A DNA stretch of 5,006 nt, taken from contig CAAENI010000154.1 in assembly GCA_900757285.1 (NCBI GenBank), positions 1 to 5,006 of the forward strand. The letters run 5' to 3'. The notes under the pieces were generated by a model that was not told the origin of the DNA, did no database searches, and was given only the letters and a program-made list of their open reading frames with translations. Each line of letters starts with the position of its first letter. Position 1 is the first letter of the stretch. Below are positions 1 through 4,417 of the stretch, piece by piece. The stretch is from an uncultured Collinsella sp. GTDB taxonomy: Bacteria; Actinomycetota; Coriobacteriia; Coriobacteriales; Coriobacteriaceae. The position numbers and the translations under genes were made by a program.

Positions 1-1
1 C

Positions 2-844
2 TACGGTTGGCAGTTCCAGAACTTCTTTGATGTTTCCCAGCTGGGCGCCATCACCACCAAGGGTTGCGCTGCCGAGCCCTGGCCCGGCAATCCCGCGCCT
101 CGCATGGCCGAGATCCCGGGCGGCATGATCAACTCCGTGGGCCTTCAGAACCCCGGCGTGGCCGCCTTTGCCCGTGAGTCCGGTCCTTGGCTCGAACAGC
201 TGTCCAAGGACGGCTGCCAGGTCATCTGTCAGGTTGCCGGCCACTCCGTTGACGAGTTTGTCCGCGCACTCGAGATGTATGTCGAGCTGTGCCCCTGGGC
301 TGCCGGCTACGAGATCAACGTGAGCTGCCCTAATATTGCCGCCGGCGGTGCCGCCATGGGATCAACGCCCGAGGGCGCCTCTTCCGTTATGGCTGCCTGC
401 CGCAAGGTGACCGATAAGCCGCTGTTCGTAAAGATGGCTCCGGTCAACGTTGCCGAGATTGCCAAAGCCCTCGAGGCCGCAGGCGCCGACGGCCTTTCGG
501 TCATCAATTCCATCCAGGGCATGGCCATTGACGTGCACACCCGCAAGTCCCGCGTTGCCAAACCCAAGGGCGGCCTTTCGGGCCCGCTGTGCCACCACAT
601 CGCCGTGCGCATGGTCTGGGAGGTTGCCCAGGCCGTCGATATCCCCATCAACGGTGTCGGCGGTGTCATGACCGGCGAGGATGCGGCTGAGTTTATCCTG
701 GCCGGCGCCACCTGCGTGTCGGTCGGCATGGCCAACTTCGTCGATCCGTGTGCTTCGCTTAAGATCGCGCATGAGCTCGAGGCCTGGGCCGAGTCCCAGG
801 GCGTGAAGGACATCAACGAGCTGGTAGGTGCTTTCGAATGCTAG
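2..844 (+). CDS. pyrD: Dihydroorotate dehydrogenase, class 1B catalytic subunit (5'-truncated by window edge)
   Basis: This is the FMN-containing catalytic subunit that oxidises dihydroorotate to orotate in de novo pyrimidine synthesis. The reading frame is open from base 2, and the residues before the first ATG (104) already match the family: YGWQFQNFF, then GNPAPRMAE, then GLQNPGV. The ATG at 104 is therefore an internal Met, and I estimate 25-30 N-terminal residues lie outside the window. In fragment numbering (280 residues visible) I see the class 1 active-site motif INVSCPN at 105-111 with the catalytic Cys at 109, KMAPVN from 144, INSIQG, GGLSG at 190-194, and the FMN-phosphate segments NGVGGV (217-222) and VSVGMANF (239-246). 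A catalytic Cys rather than Ser, together with overall similarity to Lactococcus PyrDB, points to class 1B. Such enzymes normally pair with an iron-sulfur/FAD subunit PyrK that passes electrons to NAD+; pyrK would be expected just upstream but is not in view. The 3' end overlaps pyrF by 7 nt. Confidence 0.95.
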   Translation, partial: YGWQFQNFFDVSQLGAITTKGCAAEPWPGNPAPRMAEIPGGMINSVGLQNPGVAAFARESGPWLEQLSKDGCQVICQVAGHSVDEFVRALEMYVELCPWAAGYEINVSCPNIAAGGAAMGSTPEGASSVMAACRKVTDKPLFVKMAPVNVAEIAKALEAAGADGLSVINSIQGMAIDVHTRKSRVAKPKGGLSGPLCHHIAVRMVWEVAQAVDIPINGVGGVMTGEDAAEFILAGATCVSVGMANFVDPCASLKIAHELEAWAESQGVKDINELVGAFEC

Positions 845-1554
845 AGAATGATGCCCGCGACCGTGTTATCGTCGCCCTCGACTGCGACCGTGAGCGCGCG
901 CTCGAGCTCGCCCACGAGCTTTCGGGTCATGCTGCCTGGCTCAAGGTCGGCATGACGCTCTATTACGCTGAGGGTCCCCAGATCGTCAAGACGTTCAAGG
1001 ACCTGGGCTTTAAGGTCTTCCTCGACCTTAAGTTCCATGACATTCCGCATCAGGTGCGCGGCGCTGCCCGCTCGGCCTCGCTTGCCGGTGCCGACCTGCT
1101 TTCGGTCCACGGCCTGGGCTCGGGTGCTATGCTCGCTGCCTGCCGCGAGGGTGCCGAGGAGGCGCGTGAGGACCGCGCCAAGCTCGTCGCCATCACCGTG
1201 CTCACGAGCATGAATCAGGATGCCTTGAGCGAGATCGGCGTCGAGTCGCCCGTGGCCGAGGAGGCCGCCCGCTTGGCAAAGCTTGCTCAGGCCAATGGCA
1301 TCGATGGCATCGTGTGCTCACCGATGGAGGCTCATGACATGCGTGAGCTGCTGGGTCCTGATGCCCTGATCGTAACTCCGGGTGTGCGTCCGGTGGGTGC
1401 CGCCCTTGGTGACCAGTCCCGCGTGGCGACGCCTTCCCAGGCTATCGAGCGTGGCGCAAGCCACATTGTGGTGGGCCGTCCCATCACCGGTGCCGACGAT
1501 CCGGTTGCCGCCTTTGACGCCATCGTCGCCGAGCTGGTCGAAAACGTCGCGTAA
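838..1554 (+). CDS. pyrF: Orotidine 5'-phosphate decarboxylase
   Basis: This enzyme catalyses the last step of UMP synthesis, decarboxylation of OMP, as a cytosolic TIM-barrel dimer. The 238-residue length is typical of the short bacterial subfamily 1. Visible active-site elements in order are Asp15 in VALDCD, Lys36 in WLKVG, the DxKxxDIP signature (Asp63, Lys65, Asp68 in DLKFHDIP), TPGVRP (180-185), DQSR (192-195) and the phosphate-binding segment SHIVVGRPI with Arg214. The whole barrel appears intact. The ATG at 838 lies inside the last codons of pyrD (7-nt overlap), with only a modest upstream GGTAGGTG (823-830), so translational coupling with pyrD is likely. The ATGs at 848 and 851 are in another frame. 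The gene looks like the last of its operon, because 239 non-coding bases follow. Confidence 0.97.
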   Translation: MLENDARDRVIVALDCDRERALELAHELSGHAAWLKVGMTLYYAEGPQIVKTFKDLGFKVFLDLKFHDIPHQVRGAARSASLAGADLLSVHGLGSGAMLAACREGAEEAREDRAKLVAITVLTSMNQDALSEIGVESPVAEEAARLAKLAQANGIDGIVCSPMEAHDMRELLGPDALIVTPGVRPVGAALGDQSRVATPSQAIERGASHIVVGRPITGADDPVAAFDAIVAELVENVA

Positions 1555-1599
1555 AAGATTCCCCTAAGTCACCACTTTTGGGTCTCATTAGCACAAAAT

Positions 1600-1657
1600 A
1601 GCCCCTGTGCCTGCGTAAACTTTCCCATCCTTTGTGTGGAATCGCAGGTCAGGGGCT
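1600..1657 (+). terminator. Long interrupted hairpin in the pyrF 3' region, possible terminator or RNA element
   Basis: An inverted repeat pairs AGCCCCTG (1600-1607) with CAGGGGCT (1650-1657), and after a small internal loop CCTGCG (1610-1615) with CGCAGG (1643-1648). The remaining loop can form another short stem, TTCC (1622-1625) with GGAA (1638-1641), extended by CA/TG around a bulged T. It lies 45 nt after the pyrF stop codon and upstream of the candidate mihF promoters, so an end-of-operon role is reasonable. No T tract follows directly (the downstream bases are TAACTTTGGG), so it is not a canonical intrinsic terminator. It could instead be a 3' stabilising structure, a Rho-linked end or an intergenic repeat unit. 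The pairing is seen directly; the function is inferred. Confidence 0.4.
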
Positions 1658-1676
1658 TAACTTTGGGCGCAGTATA

Positions 1677-1705
1677 TTGCACTTTTTGCGGGTATCGTCT
1701 AACCT
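1677..1705 (+). promoter_or_regulatory. Weak candidate promoter upstream of mihF (distal)
   Basis: TTGCAC (1677-1682) and TAACCT (1700-1705) are separated by 17 bases. The -35 keeps only TTG of the consensus, while the -10 keeps T1, A2 and T6, the three positions that matter most. This would give a leader of roughly 80 nt before mihF and would include the 32-bp dyad within the transcript. The support is spacing and partial match only. Confidence 0.25.
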
Positions 1706-1720
1706 ATGGAGCCGCTATTG

Positions 1721-1752
1721 GGCATTTTGTACGTTCTACGTGCTAAAATGCC
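1721..1752. promoter_or_regulatory. 32-bp dyad overlapping the proximal mihF promoter, candidate operator
   Basis: GGCATTTT (1721-1728) is a perfect inverted repeat of AAAATGCC (1745-1752). Inside it, TACGT occurs twice in direct orientation (1730-1734 and 1737-1741), and the two ACGT cores around TCT can also pair. The right arm overlaps the -10 hexamer TAAAAT (1744-1749), so a protein bound here would compete with RNA polymerase. If transcribed from the distal promoter, the same sequence could fold as a hairpin. The symmetry is directly visible; the operator role and the binding protein are inferred. Autoregulation by the MihF protein is one possibility, but that family is not known for strong palindrome specificity. 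Confidence 0.45.
1741..1749 (+). promoter_or_regulatory. Extended -10 promoter element for the mihF-gmk-rpoZ-thiI unit
   Basis: TGCTAAAAT is a TGn extended -10 followed by a hexamer matching TATAAT at five of six positions. Extended -10 promoters need little -35 sequence, which fits the poor match at the expected -35 position (GGCATT at 1721-1726 with a 17-nt spacer). Transcription would begin near 1756, leaving a leader of about 40 nt before the mihF start. It is the best promoter-like element in the 239-nt gap. Confidence 0.5.
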
Positions 1753-1783
1753 AATTATTGAATCAGATATAACCCAACTATTT

Positions 1784-1789
1784 GGAGGT
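1784..1789 (+). promoter_or_regulatory. Strong Shine-Dalgarno deciding the mihF start
   Basis: GGAGGT sits 4-5 nt before the ATG at 1794. It overlaps an in-frame TTG at 1782 that would add four residues (MEVR). Because the ribosome-binding site itself overlaps that TTG, the ATG at 1794 is the credible start. Confidence 0.85.
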
Positions 1790-1793
1790 ACGA

Positions 1794-2102
1794 ATGGCAC
1801 TCCCTCAGCTTACCGACGAGCAGCGCAAGCAGGCTCTTGAGAAGGCTGCTGCCGCACGTCACGCCCGCGCTGAGCTTCGCGAGCAGATCAAGAAGGGCGA
1901 GAAGTCCCTCGAGTCCGTGCTCAACTCCGATGACCCCATCGCTTCCCGCATGAAGGTTTCCACCCTCATCGAGTCTCTCCCCGGTTATGGCAAGGCCAAG
2001 GCCGCCAAGATCATGGAGGAGCTCGGTATCTCCGCTACTCGTCGCGTCCAGGGCCTCGGCGTCCGTCAGCGCGAGCAGCTCCTCGAGCAGCTGACCAAAT
2101 AA
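1794..2102 (+). CDS. mihF: Actinobacterial integration host factor (MihF/sIHF family nucleoid protein)
   Basis: This is a small, basic, cytoplasmic DNA-binding protein of the actinobacterial IHF family, unrelated in fold to the HU-like IHF of proteobacteria. In mycobacteria and Streptomyces these proteins shape the nucleoid and influence global transcription. The product is 102 residues from the ATG at 1794, close to the usual length of about 105. Residues 7-45 form a charged helical segment (EQRKQALEKAAAARHARAE), and 51-102 carry the conserved core: the helix-turn/hairpin element LPGYGKAKA (62-70), KIMEELGI (72-79) and TRRVQGLGVRQREQLLEQL (82-100), which matches the family's TRRxxGLGxRQR signature. 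It is the first gene of the unit, has the strongest ribosome-binding site in the window, and is followed immediately by gmk, the typical actinobacterial order. The codon choice is strongly biased, suggesting high expression. Confidence 0.93.
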   Translation: MALPQLTDEQRKQALEKAAAARHARAELREQIKKGEKSLESVLNSDDPIASRMKVSTLIESLPGYGKAKAAKIMEELGISATRRVQGLGVRQREQLLEQLTK

Positions 2103-2672
2103 GTGAGCGCTCAGGATTCCAAGCTCTTTGTGATTTCTGGACCGTCAGGCGCAGGCAAGGGTACGCTCGTCACTCGTGTGCGCGAGCGCCGCTCGAACCT
2201 GGGTCTGACGGTTTCGGCTACCACGCGAGCACCACGCAAAGGTGAGGTCGACGGCGTCAACTACTTTTTTCTGACGCGCGAGGAGTTCGACCGCCGCGTG
2301 GCAAACGGTGAGTTTGTTGAGTGGGCCGAGGTCCACGGTAACTGCTACGGCACGTTGGTGAGCGAGGTCACATCCAAGCTCGCCTCGGGCTCGTCTCTGA
2401 TTTTGGAGATCGATGTCCAGGGCGCCCTGCAGGTGAAGGAGCGTTTCCCCGAGGCCGTGCTGATCTTTATCAAGCCGCCTTCGCTTGAGGTGCTCCGCGA
2501 GCGTCTAGTCGGTCGCGGTACCGAGACGCCCGAGACGATTGAGCTGCGTATGGCAAACGCCGCCGATGAGCTTGCCCTTGCCGACCGCTACGACGACGTC
2601 GTGGTGAATGACGATCTCGACCGCGCGACCGATGAGCTCGTTCGCGTTCTCGATATGCATGAAAGGATCTGA
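2103..2672 (+). CDS. gmk: Guanylate kinase
   Basis: This cytosolic enzyme phosphorylates GMP to GDP with ATP, feeding GTP, dGTP and (p)ppGpp pools. The 189-residue product has the P-loop GPSGAGKGT at 13-21, the GMP-binding segment SATTRAPRKGEVDGVNYFF (38-56), FVEWAEVHGNCYGT (71-84), LEIDVQGALQV (101-111) and the lid RLVGRGTETPETIELRM (134-150). No key residue is missing. The start is a GTG that directly follows the mihF TAA (zero intergenic bases). No convincing Shine-Dalgarno is visible in the end of mihF, so translation is probably coupled to mihF. Later in-frame GTGs would cut into the first beta strand before the P-loop, so GTG 2103 is preferred. A six-T run at 2265-2270 lies within an intact frame. 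Confidence 0.97.
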   Translation: MSAQDSKLFVISGPSGAGKGTLVTRVRERRSNLGLTVSATTRAPRKGEVDGVNYFFLTREEFDRRVANGEFVEWAEVHGNCYGTLVSEVTSKLASGSSLILEIDVQGALQVKERFPEAVLIFIKPPSLEVLRERLVGRGTETPETIELRMANAADELALADRYDDVVVNDDLDRATDELVRVLDMHERI

Positions 2673-2677
2673 GGTCC

Positions 2678-2959
2678 GTGTCCGTTGTAAAGCCTTGTAT
2701 TGACGATCTTCTGGAGAAGACCGATCATAACCGCTTCCTGCTCGCTTCGCTTGCCTCCAAGCGCGCCTGCGACATCAATAGCATGCTGCGTGGCCAGCAC
2801 AACCGCGTGCTTGCCGTCCAGGATGTCGATGACATCACCATCGGGCTTTCCGGTGCCGATACCATCTCGATGGCTATGGACGAGATTGTCGACGGCGACA
2901 TCTCTTACGACGAGGCCCGTTACGAGAAGGCGCTCGGCCACAAGGTTGCTGAAGCCTAA
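2678..2959 (+). CDS. rpoZ: DNA-directed RNA polymerase omega subunit
   Basis: Omega is the small subunit that chaperones beta-prime and stabilises core RNA polymerase. The 93-residue product shows the family pattern: PCIDDLLEKTDHNRFLLASLASKRACDINSML (6-37) with the conserved KRA in the helix that clasps beta-prime, and a C-terminal acidic half ending in DEIVDGDISYDEARYEKALGH, where many omegas have a similar xAxxEIxxGxI motif. The start is GTG at 2678, 5 nt after the gmk stop, with AAAGGA-like sequence in the gmk end (GAAAGGA, 2661-2667) as a likely ribosome-binding site about 10 nt upstream. Its position right after gmk is conserved in many bacteria. An overlapping frame from 2700 gives an open stretch of similar length, but that one has no family features. 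Confidence 0.93.
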   Translation: MSVVKPCIDDLLEKTDHNRFLLASLASKRACDINSMLRGQHNRVLAVQDVDDITIGLSGADTISMAMDEIVDGDISYDEARYEKALGHKVAEA

Positions 2960-4204
2960 ATGGCGGCTCGCGTCTGCCTAGTCCACTATCACGAGGTTGG
3001 ACTGAAGGGCAAGAACCGCGCACATTTTGAGCATATCCTCATGGATAACATTAAGGCGGCCTTGGCCGCCTTTTCCGTGAACGCCGTGTCTCGAATTTCC
3101 GGTTATATCCTCGTGACCTTTAACGAGCATCAGGCCGACGAGGCGGCGCGTGTCATCCGCACCGTCCCCGGCGTTGCTCGTGTGTCTTTGGCGTATCACA
3201 CCAACCGCGACCCGCAGGAGTACTGCGCCGCCGCCGTGAAGGCGCTGCGCGAGTTTGGTTCCTTCGATTCGTTTAAGGTGCACGCCAAGCGCTCCAATAC
3301 TGACTATGAGCTCACCTCGATCGATATCAATCGTCAGGTGGGCGAGGTACTGTGTGAGGCCTTCCCCGATAAAAAGGTTCAAATGCACGACCCCGATGCA
3401 ATGGTGCACGTACTGGTGGTCCAGGGCAGCGTTTATGTGTACGCGCGCTCTGAGCGCGGCGTGGGCGGTCTGCCGGTGGGTTCTGCCGGCAAGGTCGTGA
3501 CGCTGCTGTCGTCGGGTATCGATTCTCCGGTGGCGACCTGGATGCTCGCGCGTCGCGGCGCGGTGTGCGTGCCGGTGCATTTCTCCGGTCGTCCGCAGAC
3601 GCCCGATACGAGCGAGTATTTGGTGCAGGACATCATCCGTGCGCTTGCGCCGGGTGTCCAGATCGGTCGTCTGTACGTGGTGCCGTTTGGCGACTGCCAG
3701 CGTGAGATTTCGGTTACCTGCCCCAGCAACCTGCGCGTGATCATGTACCGTCGCATTATGTATTCGGTTGCCGAGCGCATTGCGCACATCGAGGGCGCCA
3801 AGGCCATCGTTACGGGCGAATCGCTTGGGCAGGTTGCCTCCCAAACGCTTGAGAACATCATGGCCGTCAACGAGGCCGTGAAGATCCCCGTGTTCCGTCC
3901 TCTCATCGGTTCGGACAAGCAGGAGATCATCGCGCGTGCTGAGGAGATCGGTACGTTCGATATCTCGACTGAGGCCGCTCCCGACTGCTGCACGCTGTTT
4001 ATGCCGCGCCGACCCGAGACGCACGCTAAACTCGATGCCGTGCATGAGGCCTGGGAGTTGTTCGATCATGAGGAGATGATCGAGCGCCTGCTCAAGCAGA
4101 CCGAGTACATCGACTTCGAGAGCAACACGTATAAGGCCCCTAAGACCTTAAAACGCAAACATTCGGAGCTTGCTCCGCGTGAGATTTACCAAGATTACGA
4201 GTAA
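2960..4204 (+). CDS. thiI: tRNA 4-thiouridine synthetase / thiamine sulfur-transfer protein ThiI, rhodanese-less form
   Basis: ThiI adenylates U8 of tRNA and transfers sulfur to give s4U; in some bacteria it also supplies sulfur for the thiamine thiazole. The 414 residues match the short Bacillus-type length, without the C-terminal rhodanese of E. coli (482 residues), so a dedicated cysteine desulfurase would be needed as donor. The N-terminal ferredoxin-like and THUMP region covers about 1-165 (HYHEVGLKGKNR at 9-20; FKVHAKRSNTDYELTSIDINRQVG at 105-128). The PP-loop ATPase domain follows, with LLSSGIDSPVATW from 182, GESLGQVASQTLENI (286-300) and PDCCTLFMPRRPET (341-354), which holds the conserved Cys pair. 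The PP-loop reads SSGIDSP where SGGIDSP is usual. The ATG abuts the rpoZ TAA with no spacer and little visible Shine-Dalgarno, implying coupling. A terminator begins 11 nt after the stop. Confidence 0.95.
   Translation: MAARVCLVHYHEVGLKGKNRAHFEHILMDNIKAALAAFSVNAVSRISGYILVTFNEHQADEAARVIRTVPGVARVSLAYHTNRDPQEYCAAAVKALREFGSFDSFKVHAKRSNTDYELTSIDINRQVGEVLCEAFPDKKVQMHDPDAMVHVLVVQGSVYVYARSERGVGGLPVGSAGKVVTLLSSGIDSPVATWMLARRGAVCVPVHFSGRPQTPDTSEYLVQDIIRALAPGVQIGRLYVVPFGDCQREISVTCPSNLRVIMYRRIMYSVAERIAHIEGAKAIVTGESLGQVASQTLENIMAVNEAVKIPVFRPLIGSDKQEIIARAEEIGTFDISTEAAPDCCTLFMPRRPETHAKLDAVHEAWELFDHEEMIERLLKQTEYIDFESNTYKAPKTLKRKHSELAPREIYQDYE
3053..3074 (+). other. Terminator-like hairpin inside the thiI coding region
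   Basis: AAGGCGGCC (3053-3061) and GGCCGCCTT (3064-3072) are perfect inverted repeats around TT, best drawn as an 8-bp stem closed by a CTTG tetraloop, a known stable type. The run TTTT (3071-3074) begins inside the base of the stem. It encodes KAALAAFS, so it may simply reflect alanine codons. As drawn it has the shape of a short intrinsic terminator about 95 nt into thiI, though the T run is short. Confidence 0.35.
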
Positions 4205-4214
4205 ATTTGTGCAT

Positions 4215-4247
4215 AGACCGACGATGCGCCTGCATCGTCGGTCTTTT
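4215..4247 (+). terminator. Intrinsic terminator after thiI
   Basis: A perfect 13-bp stem pairs AGACCGACGATGC (4215-4227) with GCATCGTCGGTCT (4232-4244) around a GCCT loop and runs into TTTT (4244-4247). It starts 11 nt after the thiI stop codon. The opposite orientation lacks a T tract, so it serves + strand transcription and marks the end of the mihF-gmk-rpoZ-thiI unit, separating it from comEA. Confidence 0.9.
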
Positions 4248-4319
4248 GCTATCTGGGCATTTTGCGGCTAAGCGTTCATTTGCTGACGTGTGCCTGAATA
4301 AATGGACAGATTTGTGCAA

Positions 4320-4362
4320 GGTTTTGGTCGGTTTTTGGTTTGACCGCAAAAACCGGTTTTGG
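4320..4362. repeat. GGTTTTGG-type repeat cluster with inverted repeat upstream of comEA
   Basis: GGTTTTGG occurs at 4320-4327 and 4355-4362, with GGTTTTTGG between them at 4330-4338. An inverted copy (CAAAAACC, 4347-4354) makes a 9-bp perfect stem: CGGTTTTTG (4329-4337) with CAAAAACCG (4347-4355), loop of 9 nt. The first two units give four GG runs in 19 nt. The stem is followed by TTTT (4357-4360), so a weak second terminator is possible, but the stem is A/T-rich. I see no convincing promoter in 4248-4417; TTGACC (4340-4345) resembles a -35 but lacks a suitable -10. Confidence 0.45.
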
Positions 4363-4404
4363 GGCTTGGCTGTTGTGGAGCTCCTTTCCTGACACGATGG
4401 TGTT

Positions 4405-4410
4405 GGGAGG
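4405..4410 (+). promoter_or_regulatory. Shine-Dalgarno of comEA
   Basis: GGGAGG lies 7 nt before the ATG at 4418, an ideal spacing, and selects that ATG over the in-frame Met codons further in. Confidence 0.8.
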
Positions 4411-4417
4411 TTTTGCT

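Noticed and set aside
336..356. GC-rich palindromic stretch in pyrD (GCCGCCGGCGGT) as a regulatory hairpin
   Set aside because: It encodes the conserved segment after the catalytic Cys, has no T tract, and such GCC/GGC runs are expected in high-GC alanine/glycine-rich coding sequence.
307..816. Minus-strand open frames across pyrD
   Set aside because: They lie opposite conserved PyrD motifs and give low-complexity Ala/Ser/Pro/Thr-type protein without family features; coding-strand bias explains them.
1673..1678. TATATT as a -10 element in the pyrF-mihF gap
   Set aside because: The bases 16-18 nt upstream fall in the hairpin arm (CAGGGGC) and do not resemble a -35; there is no TGn extension.
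2265..2270. Six-T run in gmk as a programmed slippage site
   Set aside because: The frame is intact on both sides with the conserved NYFF motif, and no alternative product or stimulatory structure is evident.
2700..2981. Plus-strand frame overlapping rpoZ, of the same length
   Set aside because: The protein shows no omega or other signature and is Ser/Pro/Arg-rich, while the other frame matches omega clearly.
2978..4069. Long open frame of 363 codons on the minus strand opposite thiI
   Set aside because: It is fully antisense to a well-supported thiI, its translation is rich in His/Arg with no recognisable domain, and no ribosome-binding site is evident. High GC and codon bias commonly open such antisense frames.
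4207..4392. Small plus-strand frame (61 codons) after thiI, and minus-strand frames in the same gap
   Set aside because: The plus-strand frame starts before and runs through the thiI terminator stem, has no Shine-Dalgarno, and none of the products shows a recognisable feature.
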